NCBI RefSeq assembly: GCF_001570565.1
Contig: NZ_BBXE01000054.1
Span: 1 to 35,599, forward strand
Reading direction: 5' to 3'
Source: Herbidospora yilanensis
Lineage (GTDB): Bacteria; Actinomycetota; Actinomycetes; Streptosporangiales; Streptosporangiaceae
Length of the DNA stretch: 35,599 nt
Below, piece by piece: positions 15,227 through 23,724 of this stretch. Below the pieces are notes generated by a model. It worked only from the letters and a program-made list of their open reading frames with translations, did not search any database and was not told the DNA's origin. A program made the position numbers and the translations under genes. Numbering within the stretch: the first letter of the stretch is position 1; every line of letters starts with the position of its first letter.

Positions 15227-17126
15227 GCGCCATCCCCACGTGTTCTCACCGCTGGAGCTGGGCGGGCTGACCTTGCGCAACCGCGTGTTCGTGTCGGCGC
15301 ACACCACCAACTTCGGCGCGGACTTCCTGCCGACCGACCGGCACGTCGCCTACCACCGCGAACGCGCCCGGGGCGGCGCGGGGCTGATCATCACCGAGCC
15401 GCTGCGCGTGCACGACACCAGCCTCGGCCGCGCGGGCGGCCTGAGCGCCTCCCCGGCCGCCCTGCCGGGCCTGGCCGCGATCGCCGCCGCCGTCCGCGAG
15501 GAGGGCGCGGCCGTCTTCACCCAGATCACCCACACCGGACGGCACAGCGAGAACGTCTTCCGGCGCACCGCCTCATGGGGCCCGAGCGCCGTCCCGTGGC
15601 ACACCACCGGCCCGGTCCCGCACGTCATGACGGCCGCCGACATGAAAGGGGTGCGCCGGGCCTACGTCGCGGCCGCCCGCCTCGCGGTCGAGGCCGGGTT
15701 CCAGGGCCTTGAGGTGCACTTCGGGCACGGCCACCTGCTGCACCAGTTCATCTCCCCGGCCGCCAACACCCGCACCGACGACTACGGCGGCACCGAGGAG
15801 AACCGGCTGCGCTTCCCGCTGGAGGTGCTCGACGACGTGCTGGCCGCCGTGGGGTCGTCGGCGCTGGTGGGCGTGCGGATGAGCGCCGACGAACTGGTGC
15901 GCGGCGGGCAGGACCTCGCCGCCGGGAAGCGCATCGCCGAACTGCTCTGCCGCACCCGGCCGATCGCCTTCCTCAACGTCTCGGTCGCCTCCTACACCGT
16001 GCCGTCGATCGGCCACCACGTCGCCGACATGAACGAGGGCCGCGCCCCCTACCTGCCCCAGACGCTCGCCATCGCCGACGTCGCCGGATCGGTGCCGGTG
16101 TTCGCGGCCTGCCGCTTCGTCGAGGTCGGCGACGCCGAACGCGCCCTGGCCACCGGCCGGATCGCCGCCGTCGCGATGACCCGCGCCCACATCGCCGACC
16201 CCCACCTGCTGACCAAGACCGCCCAGGGACGCCACGACGAGGTGCGGCCCTGCGTCTCGTGCAACTTCTGCATCGGCGAGATCGCCGGGCACCGCGCGAT
16301 CACCTGCATGATGAACCCGGCCGCCGGCCGGGAGGCCGAGTGGCCGGCCGAGCCCGCCCCGGCGGAGCCGGCCAGGTCGGTGCTGGTCGTGGGCGGCGGA
16401 CCGGCCGGGATGGAAGCGGCCAGGGTCGCGGCCGAACGCGGCCACCGGGTGCGGTTGTGGGAACGTTCCGCCGAACTCGGCGGCCAGGTGCGCACCGGCC
16501 GCCGCGGCGCCGGCCGCCACGAGCTCGACCTGCTGCGCGCCTACGGGCAGGCCCAGCTCGCCCGGCTCGGCGTCGAGGTCAGGACCGGGGCCGAGGTGAC
16601 CGCGGAAGACGTGCTGGCGGCCCGGCCGGACGTGGTCGTGCTCGCCACCGGGTCGGTCCGGCGTGCGCCCCTGCCGCTGGACGACCGCTCCTGGGCCGGG
16701 CGGACCGTCGTCGTGGTCGACCGCGAGGGCGGCTGGACCTGCGCGTCCCTGGCCGAGACCATCGCCCGCGACGGCGGCCGGGTCCACGTCGTCACCCCGG
16801 CGGCGACCCCGCTGTGGGGCGTCACCGAGTACAGCAGGATGACCGCCCTCGAACGGCTGCGCGCCCTCGGCGTCGACGTCTGGACGAGTTGCACCGCCGA
16901 GACCGGCGGCGGGCGGGCCGTGCTCAGGTCGTCCCTCAACAGAGGCGAGACCGTGCTCGACGGCGTCACCGACGTGATCCCCCTCGACCCTCCCGGCGCC
17001 CTGGACACCCTGGCCGCCGACCTGACCGGAGCCGGGCTGCCCGTCCACGTCATCGGCGACGCCGTGGCCCCCCGATCCCTCCTGGAGGCCGTGTACGAGG
17101 GCCACGCCCTCGCCCGTGCCCTGTGA
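15219..17126 (+). CDS. Old Yellow Enzyme/2,4-dienoyl-CoA reductase-type flavo-iron-sulfur oxidoreductase
   Basis: This 635-residue enzyme has three parts. Residues 1-340 or so form an FMN-binding OYE barrel (FSPLELGGLTLRNRVFVSAHTTN at the start; HFGHGHLLHQFISPAANTRTDDYGG with barrel residues). A [4Fe-4S] site follows at Cys345, Cys348, Cys351 and Cys363. From about 388 there is an FAD/NAD(P)H-binding half (VLVVGGGPAGMEAA, later VVLATGS). This is the layout of 2,4-dienoyl-CoA reductase, trimethylamine dehydrogenase and several ring reductases. In this cluster reduction of a conjugated or heteroaromatic ring double bond after Mo-hydroxylation is a reasonable inference. ATG 15219 overlaps the preceding gene. 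Confidence 0.9.
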   Translation: MSERHPHVFSPLELGGLTLRNRVFVSAHTTNFGADFLPTDRHVAYHRERARGGAGLIITEPLRVHDTSLGRAGGLSASPAALPGLAAIAAAVREEGAAVFTQITHTGRHSENVFRRTASWGPSAVPWHTTGPVPHVMTAADMKGVRRAYVAAARLAVEAGFQGLEVHFGHGHLLHQFISPAANTRTDDYGGTEENRLRFPLEVLDDVLAAVGSSALVGVRMSADELVRGGQDLAAGKRIAELLCRTRPIAFLNVSVASYTVPSIGHHVADMNEGRAPYLPQTLAIADVAGSVPVFAACRFVEVGDAERALATGRIAAVAMTRAHIADPHLLTKTAQGRHDEVRPCVSCNFCIGEIAGHRAITCMMNPAAGREAEWPAEPAPAEPARSVLVVGGGPAGMEAARVAAERGHRVRLWERSAELGGQVRTGRRGAGRHELDLLRAYGQAQLARLGVEVRTGAEVTAEDVLAARPDVVVLATGSVRRAPLPLDDRSWAGRTVVVVDREGGWTCASLAETIARDGGRVHVVTPAATPLWGVTEYSRMTALERLRALGVDVWTSCTAETGGGRAVLRSSLNRGETVLDGVTDVIPLDPPGALDTLAADLTGAGLPVHVIGDAVAPRSLLEAVYEGHALARAL

Positions 17127-17157
17127 CCACCCCGACCCGAACGAAGGAGACGCCCCC

Positions 17158-17511
17158 ATGGCGCGCAAACTGGTGCTGCTCACCTACAACATCCGGCCCG
17201 GCTCCGACCTGGCCGAATACGCCGACTTCACCCGCTCCGTCGACTACCCGGCGTTCCGCCAGAACCCCGGCATCCAGGACTACGCCAACTTCGTGGTCAG
17301 GGAGAACGTCCGCGGCGAGGAGTGGTTCCGCCACTTCGACCTGATGTTCGTCGACGACCTCGACGCCTTCCACGCGGACGGCAGACTCCACTTCGGCGAC
17401 CCGGTCATCCTCGACCACGCCGCCCGCTGGCGGGCCAGGTGGGGCGCCGACGAGTCCACCGGCTGGCGCACGAACGTCAACATCACCTACGCGGACGAAA
17501 TCGGGGGGTGA
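17158..17511 (+). CDS. Small REDY/HapK-like protein (dimeric alpha-beta barrel type)
   Basis: This is a 117-residue soluble protein. It starts with a strand (RKLVLLTYNIRPG), then a helix (LAEYADFTRSVDYPAFRQNPG) and further strands (DYANFVVRENV, FDLMFVDDLDAF). This is the pattern of ferredoxin-like dimeric barrels. The DYPAFRQNPGI stretch resembles REDY-like proteins related to HapK of prodigiosin clusters, though this is recognition from memory at low certainty. Relatives include small monooxygenases and muconolactone-isomerase-type enzymes. GAAGGAGA (17142-17149) supports ATG 17158. The stop overlaps the next GTG (GTGA). Function is not assigned. Confidence 0.7.
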   Translation: MARKLVLLTYNIRPGSDLAEYADFTRSVDYPAFRQNPGIQDYANFVVRENVRGEEWFRHFDLMFVDDLDAFHADGRLHFGDPVILDHAARWRARWGADESTGWRTNVNITYADEIGG

Positions 17512-18659
17512 ACGCCTCCCCGGCGTCACGCCGTGCGGTCGCGCTGGCCGTGCTGCTCGGCATGACCTACATGTATCCCGCCTACCTGGTGGGCACCCTG
17601 GGCGTGGCGATCCGGGAGGACATCGGGCTGGACAGCGCCGGGCTCGGGCTGACCGTCAGCCTCTTCTACGCCGTCGGCGCGGTCGCCATGTCGCCGGGCG
17701 GCCGGATCGCCGACCGGATGGGCGCGCGCCGGGCGCTGCGGCTGTCGGCGGTGCTGACCGGCGCGTGCCTGGCCGGGGTGGCCCTGTTCGGCGGGACGTG
17801 GCCGGGGCTGCTGGCCGCGCTGGCCGTGGGCGGGATCGGCTCGGCGGTCGGCGCGCCGATCGGCACCGTGCTGATCGTCGCCCACGTGCGGGCGGCGCGG
17901 CGGCCGATGGCGTTCGGCCTCGAACGCTCCTCGATCCCGGCCTCCACGCTGGTCGCCGGGCTGGCCCTGCCGCTGCTGGCCGCCGTCATGCACTGGCGGC
18001 TGGTGTTCCTCGTGGGCGGGGTGGCGGTCGCGGCCCTGCTGCTGTCGCGGGTGCCCGACGTGGCGGCGGGTCCCGAGACGGCCCCGGCCGGGCGGCGGGA
18101 CCGGTTGCGGCTGACCCCGCTGGTCCCGCTGCTGCTGGTGACCGGCGCGTTCCTCCTCGGCTCGGCCGCCGCGACCGCCATGAGCAGCTTCTTCGTGGAG
18201 TACGGCGTCACGCTCGGCCTCTCGCCGTCGGTCGCCGGTCTCGCGCTGGCACTCACCAGCGCGGTCGTGATCGCCGTGCGGCTCGCCCTGGGCCGGAGCC
18301 GGTACGGCCGCCTCACCGTGGCCGTGATGATGGCCCTCGGGTCGGCCGGGTTCCTGCTGTTCGTGCCGGGGGAGCGGGCGCTGTTCCTGCTCGGCGCCCT
18401 GGTCGCCTGCGGCGCGGGCTGGGGCTGGACCGGTCTGGTCGCGCTCACCGTCGCCGAGACCTACGCCGCCATGCCGGGCGCGGCGACCGGCGTGTTGCAG
18501 TCGGGCGGCGCGGCCGGGGGCATCCTCGGGCCGCTGGCCGTGGGTGCGGCGGCCCAATACCACTCCTACGCCGCCGGATGGTTGCTGGCCGCGGCGTTCT
18601 GCGGGCTGGCCGCCCTGCTCGTCCTCGCCAACCGGGCCGTTTGGAAGGTCGCCGGATGA
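17508..18659 (+). CDS. Major facilitator superfamily transporter
   Basis: This 383-residue membrane protein is almost wholly hydrophobic, with about twelve likely helices split by a charged loop near residues 190-205 (AGPETAPAGRRDRLRL). The MFS signature between helices 2 and 3 is visible as GGRIADRMGARRALR (about 63-77). It could import the pathway substrate alongside the ABC system, or export an intermediate. The GTG start overlaps the preceding stop and the last bases overlap the next ATG. Substrate unknown. Confidence 0.88.
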   Translation: MNASPASRRAVALAVLLGMTYMYPAYLVGTLGVAIREDIGLDSAGLGLTVSLFYAVGAVAMSPGGRIADRMGARRALRLSAVLTGACLAGVALFGGTWPGLLAALAVGGIGSAVGAPIGTVLIVAHVRAARRPMAFGLERSSIPASTLVAGLALPLLAAVMHWRLVFLVGGVAVAALLLSRVPDVAAGPETAPAGRRDRLRLTPLVPLLLVTGAFLLGSAAATAMSSFFVEYGVTLGLSPSVAGLALALTSAVVIAVRLALGRSRYGRLTVAVMMALGSAGFLLFVPGERALFLLGALVACGAGWGWTGLVALTVAETYAAMPGAATGVLQSGGAAGGILGPLAVGAAAQYHSYAAGWLLAAAFCGLAALLVLANRAVWKVAG

Positions 18660-20179
18660 ACTTCACCACTCTCGACCGGCCGCCGGGGTCGTGCGACGTG
18701 CTCGTCGTCGGCAGCGGCGCGGCCGGGCTGACCGCCGCCTGCCGGGCCGCCGACGCGGGACACCACGTCGTGGTCGCCGAACGGGCCGGCGTGCTCGGCG
18801 GCACCACCGCCGTGTCGGGCGGCGTCCTGTGGGCGCCCGGCAACCACCTGGCCGACGCCGACGGCGCGGCGGAGGCCGTGCGCCATCTCGTCGCGGTCAC
18901 CCGGGCGAGCGTGCCGCGCCCCCGGCTGGCCGCGTTCGTCGGGGCGATCGCCGCGGCCGTGCGCTACCTCTGCGACCAGACCCGGGCCGACCTGTTCGTG
19001 CTCGACCGCCCCGACTACCGGGCCGGGTTGCCGGGCGCGGCGGGCCGGGGCCGGGCGCTGGACAACCGGCCGTTCGACGTGCGCGCCCACCCCGGGCTGG
19101 AACCGCTGCTCCGGCCGCCCACCTATCTGCCCTGGGTCACGATGGCCGAACGGGAGCAGGACCCCGGCGCCGACCTGCCCGCCATCGACGCCGACCGGCG
19201 CCGCCGGGGCGTGCGGACCATGGGCGGCGCGCTGGCCGGGTCGCTGGCCGTCTCGGCGCACGTCCGGGGCGTGGAGTTCCTGCTCGGCGCCCGCGCGGTG
19301 ACCCTGGAGCGCGCCGGGCCCGGCTGGGAGGTCGCCTTCGAGGGGCTGGGCCGCCTCAGGGCCGGCGCGGTCGTGCTGGCCGGGGGCGGGTTCGAGGGCG
19401 ATCCCGCGCTCCAGCGGGCGTTCCTGCCCGCGCCGCTGCTGCCGATCGGCGCGCCGGGCAACGAGGGCGACGGCCTGTTCATGGCGCTGCGCGCCGGGGC
19501 GGCGGTGGCCGACATGACCGCCTCGTGGGGGGTGCCGGTCTTCCGCGACCCGTCGGCCCGCTACGACGGACGGCCCACCGGCCGCCTCGCGGGCGCGGAG
19601 CTGACCCGGCCCGGCTCGATCGTCGTCGACGCCAGGGGCCGCCGCTTCGCCGACGAGGGGCACGACTACCACGAGCTGACGAAGACGCTCACCGGCCGCG
19701 CGGCCTGGTTCGTGTACGACGCCGCGCACCGCGCCCGGTTCCCGGTCGCGGGCGTCCCACCGGGGAGCACACCTTCCTGGGCGGTCACCCGCCCGACCCT
19801 GCGCGCGCTGGCGGAGGCGTGCGGCGTCGACGCCGACGCGCTGGCCGAGACGGTCGCGGAGTTCAACGCCGACGCCGGGCGCGGGGTCGACCGGCGCTTC
19901 GGGCGCGCCCCCTCCGGCCTGGGCCCGCTGACCGAGGGGCCGTTCACGGCGCTGCCGGTGGTGCCCGGCACGCTCGGCACCTCCGGCGGCGTCGTCACCG
20001 ACGACGAGGGCCGCGTCCTGACCCGAGGCGGCGAGCCCGTCGAGGGCCTGTTCGCCGCCGGGAACGTCAGCGCGAGCGTCTTCGGCGACCACTACCCGGG
20101 CGGCGGCGCGTCGCTGGCCGCCGCCGTGGCCAGGGCCTATGCGATCGGGACCGCGCTCGGGGGAGGGGGGCGGCGTTGA
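18656..20179 (+). CDS. FAD-dependent oxidoreductase, ketosteroid-dehydrogenase type (second copy)
   Basis: This is a 507-residue flavoprotein. The dinucleotide loop is VLVVGSGAAGLTAA (GSGAAG at 19-24), followed by LGGTTAVSGGVLWAPGNH, a hallmark of 3-ketosteroid 1-dehydrogenase/fumarate-reductase-like proteins. The C-terminal end has GLFAAGNVSASVFGDHYPGGGASLAAAVARAYAIG. It shares family but little detailed sequence with the protein at 5789, so they are probably not recent duplicates. Insertion or removal of a C=C next to a carbonyl is the family reaction. It is the last gene of the first operon; the promoter of the next operon begins within its stop region. Confidence 0.87.
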   Translation: MNFTTLDRPPGSCDVLVVGSGAAGLTAACRAADAGHHVVVAERAGVLGGTTAVSGGVLWAPGNHLADADGAAEAVRHLVAVTRASVPRPRLAAFVGAIAAAVRYLCDQTRADLFVLDRPDYRAGLPGAAGRGRALDNRPFDVRAHPGLEPLLRPPTYLPWVTMAEREQDPGADLPAIDADRRRRGVRTMGGALAGSLAVSAHVRGVEFLLGARAVTLERAGPGWEVAFEGLGRLRAGAVVLAGGGFEGDPALQRAFLPAPLLPIGAPGNEGDGLFMALRAGAAVADMTASWGVPVFRDPSARYDGRPTGRLAGAELTRPGSIVVDARGRRFADEGHDYHELTKTLTGRAAWFVYDAAHRARFPVAGVPPGSTPSWAVTRPTLRALAEACGVDADALAETVAEFNADAGRGVDRRFGRAPSGLGPLTEGPFTALPVVPGTLGTSGGVVTDDEGRVLTRGGEPVEGLFAAGNVSASVFGDHYPGGGASLAAAVARAYAIGTALGGGGRR

Positions 20180-20205
20180 CCGTGCAATCTGCCCTGACGT
20201 ACTCT
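20176..20205 (+). promoter_or_regulatory. Internal promoter before the CoA-transferase gene
   Basis: TTGACC (20176-20181) and TACTCT (20200-20205) are spaced by 18 bp, the same plan as the main promoter at 3777. TTGACC overlaps the stop codon of the preceding gene. This suggests a separate second transcription unit. Confidence 0.6.
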
Positions 20206-20215
20206 CTGAGCGGAC

Positions 20216-20238
20216 CGGCGTTCGCTATAGCGGAACAA
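20216..20238 (+). promoter_or_regulatory. Shared leader/operator element, second copy
   Basis: CGGCGTTC-N5-AGCG-N2-ACAA matches 3821-3843 in 16 of 23 positions, and sits about the same distance after its -10 box. Here it forms a near-palindrome, GTTCGCTATAGCGGAAC. It is a candidate site for the IclR protein encoded at 2687. Confidence 0.45.
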
Positions 20239-20247
20239 GGAGTGACG

Positions 20248-21441
20248 GTGGAAGATGGGCCTCTGACGGGTCTCCGGGTAATCGACGTGTCGACCATCCT
20301 CGCCGGACCACTGTGCTGCCAGATCCTCGGAGACCAAGGTGCCGAGGTCGTAAAGGTCGAGCACCCGACCGCCGGCGACGGAATGCGCGGCCACGGACCC
20401 TCCAAGGACGGCGTGCCGCTGTGGTGGAAGGAGATCGGGCGTAACAAGCGCACGATCGGCCTGAGTCTCTCCGTTCCGGAGGGCGCACGACTGTTCCTGA
20501 AAATGGCCGAGACGGCAGACGTCGTCGTGGAGAACTTCCGCCCCGGCACGCTCGAACGCTGGGGCGTCGGCCCCGAGCGGCTCCACGAGGTCAACCCCGA
20601 CCTGGTGATCGTCCGGATCACCGGCTTCGGCCAGGAGGGCCCCTACTCGGCCCGGCCCGGCTTCGGCACCCTCGCCGAGGCGATGAGCGGCTTCGCCCAC
20701 CTCACCGGCGAGGCCGACGGCCCGCCGACCCTCCCGGCGTTCGGCCTGGCCGACAGCATCTGCGGCATCGCGGCCAGCTCGGCGGTCATGATGGCGCTGT
20801 GGGCCCGTGAGCGGACCGGCCGGGGCCAGGTCGTCGACATGAACCTGCTCGAACCGATCATGACCGCCGTCGGCCCGCACGCCACCGTCTACGACCAGCT
20901 CGGCGTCGTCGGCCGGCGCCAGGGCAACCGGTCGGGCAACAACTCCCCGCGCAACACCTACCGCTGCAAGGACGGCCGCTGGGTCGCCGTCTCCACCAGC
21001 GCCCAGACCATCGCCGAGCGGGTGATGACGCTGGTCGGCCACCCCGAGGTGCTCGACGAGCCGTGGTTCGCGTCCGGCCGCGAGCGCGCCGCGCACGCCG
21101 ACCTGCTCGACGGCCACGTCGGCGCCTGGATCGCCGAACGCACCCGTGACGAGGTCATCGCCGGGTTCGAGCGCGTCGGCGCGGCCGTCGCGCCCGTCTA
21201 CGACGCCCGCGACCTCACCGAGGACCCCCACGTGACCGCCACCGGCATGCTCACCCGGGTGCCCGACGACGACCTGGGCTCGGTGCTGATGCACAACGTG
21301 ATGTGGCGGATGCCCGGCGCCCCCGGCCGCATCCGCTTCACCGGTCGGCCCCACGGCGCCGACACCGACACGATCCTGCGCGAACTCGGGCTCGACGCCG
21401 CCGAGGCGGCCGGGCTGCGCGAGCGCGGAGTGATCGCATGA
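20248..21441 (+). CDS. CaiB/BaiF family (class III) CoA-transferase
   Basis: This 397-residue enzyme moves CoA between carboxylic acids through an enzyme-bound anhydride. The start of the protein (GPLTGLRVIDVSTILAGPLCCQILGDQGAEVVKVEHP) and VVENFRPGTLERWG are standard. The catalytic aspartate is Asp169 in GLADS. GTG 20248 is preferred because GGAG ends 5 bp upstream; GTG 20242 is also in frame but too close to the purine run. It should activate an acid formed upstream in the pathway, probably with succinyl-CoA or acetyl-CoA as donor. Together with the CitE-like lyase at 25174 it recalls the itaconate/mesaconate route, where such a pair makes and cleaves citramalyl-CoA. Confidence 0.9.
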   Translation: MEDGPLTGLRVIDVSTILAGPLCCQILGDQGAEVVKVEHPTAGDGMRGHGPSKDGVPLWWKEIGRNKRTIGLSLSVPEGARLFLKMAETADVVVENFRPGTLERWGVGPERLHEVNPDLVIVRITGFGQEGPYSARPGFGTLAEAMSGFAHLTGEADGPPTLPAFGLADSICGIAASSAVMMALWARERTGRGQVVDMNLLEPIMTAVGPHATVYDQLGVVGRRQGNRSGNNSPRNTYRCKDGRWVAVSTSAQTIAERVMTLVGHPEVLDEPWFASGRERAAHADLLDGHVGAWIAERTRDEVIAGFERVGAAVAPVYDARDLTEDPHVTATGMLTRVPDDDLGSVLMHNVMWRMPGAPGRIRFTGRPHGADTDTILRELGLDAAEAAGLRERGVIA

Positions 21442-22295
21442 CCATCCGAAACGGAGGGCGAGGCGACGTGAGCGCCGACCCGCTGCTGCAGGCCGTCCGA
21501 GACGGCGTGCGCATCCACGACCTGGGCCGTCAGCTGACCATCGGCATGCCGCAGTCCCCCAACCACCCGCCCTTCTGGCACGCGCTGCCGCGCCGCCACG
21601 GTGACATGGTCCGCGCCGACGGCGGTTCGGCGGCCAACGACATCATCACCATGGGCACCCACGTGGGCACCCACATCGACGCCTTCGCCCACGTCTCCCA
21701 GGACGGCCGCCTCGTCGACGGCTCCGACGCCCTCGCGGCCGGATCGGGCGGCCGGTTCGCCGAACTCGGCGCCCACACGATCGCCCCGATGGTGCGGCGC
21801 GGCGTGCTCCTCGACGTGCCCGCCGCCCTCGGCAGCCCCGAAGGTTGCCCGGCCGGATACGAGATCACCTCCGGAGACCTGGAGACGACCGCCGCCAAGC
21901 AGGGCACCCCGATCACGCCCGGCGACGTGGTTCTGGTGCGCAGCGGCTGGGGCCGCCACTTCGGCCACCCCGACCGGGACGTCTACATCGGCCGCGACTC
22001 GGGCGTTCCCGGGGTCGGCGAGGCGGGCGCGACCTGGCTGGCCGCGCAGGGCGCCCACGCCGCCGGCGCCGACACGATCGCCTTCGAGTGCCTCAGGCCG
22101 GGCAGCGGCCACAGCGTGCTCCCGGCCCATCGGGTGCTGCTGGTCGAACGGGGCGTCTACATCATCGAGACCCTCGACCTGGAGGGCCTGTCGGCCGCCC
22201 AGGTGTACGAGTTCACCTTCGTGCTCGCCCCGCTGGCCATCTTCGGGGCCACCGGCTCGCCGGTCCGCCCGCTGGCGGTGGTCGGCCGTGGCTGA
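21438..22295 (+). CDS. Cyclase-family metal hydrolase (kynurenine formamidase/isatin hydrolase-like)
   Basis: This is a 285-residue protein of the cyclase family. The metal motif H-x-G-T-H-x-D-x-x-x-H is complete (His75, His79, Asp81, His85). Members hydrolyse amide, lactam or ester bonds in small cyclic or formylated compounds. ATG 21438 overlaps the previous stop (ATGA). GTG 21468, with GGAGG-like purines upstream, is a real alternative and would remove 10 residues. In this block a lactam or lactone ring opening is plausible. The 3' end overlaps the next gene by 8 bases. Confidence 0.83.
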   Translation: MTIRNGGRGDVSADPLLQAVRDGVRIHDLGRQLTIGMPQSPNHPPFWHALPRRHGDMVRADGGSAANDIITMGTHVGTHIDAFAHVSQDGRLVDGSDALAAGSGGRFAELGAHTIAPMVRRGVLLDVPAALGSPEGCPAGYEITSGDLETTAAKQGTPITPGDVVLVRSGWGRHFGHPDRDVYIGRDSGVPGVGEAGATWLAAQGAHAAGADTIAFECLRPGSGHSVLPAHRVLLVERGVYIIETLDLEGLSAAQVYEFTFVLAPLAIFGATGSPVRPLAVVGRG

Positions 22296-23724
22296 GCCCG
22301 TCCTCGCGGCCGAACTGGCCCGCTTCGCCGCCGCCACGCTGACCGAGCCCCTGCCGGCCGAGGTGACCGCGAGCGTGCGGCAGCGGGTGCTCGACGTACT
22401 GGGCCTGTGCGTGGCCGCCTACCGGCTGCCGACCAGCCTCGCCGCCACCGCCTACGCCGCCGACCAGGGCGGCCGTCCCGAGGCCTACGCCGTCGGGGTC
22501 GCGACTGCGCTGCCCGCGGCGCAGGCGGCGTTCGCCAACGGGGTGCTGGCGCACTCGCTCGACTACGACGACACCCACCTGCCGTCGGTGCTCCACCCGA
22601 GCGCCGCGGTGATCCCGGCCGCGCTGGCCGCCGCGCAGGCGTCCGGGGCGTCGGGCGCGCACACCGTCGCGGCCGTCGCGGCCGGGCTGGAGATCGCCGT
22701 CCGCCTCGGCATGGCCGGATACGACACCGAACTCGGCAACTCCGTCTTCTTCGAGCACGGCCAGCACGCCACCTCTATCTGCGGCACCATGGGCGGCGCG
22801 GCGGCGGCGGCCCTGCTCATGGGCCTGGGTGAAGACGGGGTGCGCAACGCGCTGGGCGTCGCCGCCTCCTTCGCTTCGGGCATCATCGAGGCCAACCGCA
22901 CCGGCGGCACCGTCAAACGGCTCCACTGCGGGTGGGCCGCCCACTCCGCCGTCACGGCGGCGGCGCTGGTCGCCCGCGGGTTCACCGGCCCGCCGACCGT
23001 GCTGGAGGGCAGGTTCGGCTTCTTCGAGGCGTTCATCCGCGACGAGAAGACCGACCTGTCGCAGGTGCTCGACGGTCTGGGCGAGACCTGGTCGGTGCCG
23101 GGCATCTTCTTCAAGCCCTATCCGGCCAACCACTTCACCCACACCGCCATCGACGCCGGGCTGGCGCTGCGCGCCCGAGGACTGCCGCTCGACCGGATCG
23201 AGCACGTCGAACTGCGGGTGCCCCGGGCGGTGATCCGCACGATCGGCCAGCCGATCAGCGCCAAACGCGCCCCGGACACCGGCTACCAGGCCCAGTTCAG
23301 CGGCCCCTACGCCGTGGTCGCCGGGCTCGTCGGCGGCTCCGGCCTGGGCGTCGGCCTCGACGACTTCTCCGACGACCTGGCCCGCGACCCCGAGCGGCGG
23401 GCCCTGATGGCGAAGGTCGACGTCGTGCCCGACGACCGCTGTGACGCGATCTACCCCCACCAGTTCCCGGCCGTGGTCCGGGTGCGCACCGACGACGGCC
23501 GCGAGTGGACCGAGGAGGTGCTGGCCAACCGGGGCGGCCCGGCCCGGCCGCTCTCCGACGACGAGTTGTCGCGCAAGTTCCGCGAGAACGTGGCCGGCCG
23601 CCTTCCTGACGAGGCCGCGCGGACCGTCCGCGACCTGGTGCTCACGCTCGACCGGCTGCCCGGCGTCGCCGACGTGCTGCGCCCGCTCACCCATCTCGAA
23701 GGAGTCTCCCGTGACCTCGTTTGA
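22288..23724 (+). CDS. MmgE/PrpD family protein (second copy, canonical motifs)
   Basis: This is a 478-residue member of the 2-methylcitrate dehydratase/cis-aconitate decarboxylase superfamily. It keeps the usual motif LDYDDTHLPSVLHPSA near 90-105, the lysine in GGTVKRLHCGWAAHSA and the second lysine in FKPYPANHFTH. It is therefore more canonical than the copy at 8800. The likely substrate is a hydroxylated or unsaturated polycarboxylate. GTG 22288 overlaps the end of the cyclase gene. It lies between the CoA-transferase/cyclase genes and the amidohydrolase/lyase genes. Confidence 0.87.
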   Translation: MAEPVLAAELARFAAATLTEPLPAEVTASVRQRVLDVLGLCVAAYRLPTSLAATAYAADQGGRPEAYAVGVATALPAAQAAFANGVLAHSLDYDDTHLPSVLHPSAAVIPAALAAAQASGASGAHTVAAVAAGLEIAVRLGMAGYDTELGNSVFFEHGQHATSICGTMGGAAAAALLMGLGEDGVRNALGVAASFASGIIEANRTGGTVKRLHCGWAAHSAVTAAALVARGFTGPPTVLEGRFGFFEAFIRDEKTDLSQVLDGLGETWSVPGIFFKPYPANHFTHTAIDAGLALRARGLPLDRIEHVELRVPRAVIRTIGQPISAKRAPDTGYQAQFSGPYAVVAGLVGGSGLGVGLDDFSDDLARDPERRALMAKVDVVPDDRCDAIYPHQFPAVVRVRTDDGREWTEEVLANRGGPARPLSDDELSRKFRENVAGRLPDEAARTVRDLVLTLDRLPGVADVLRPLTHLEGVSRDLV

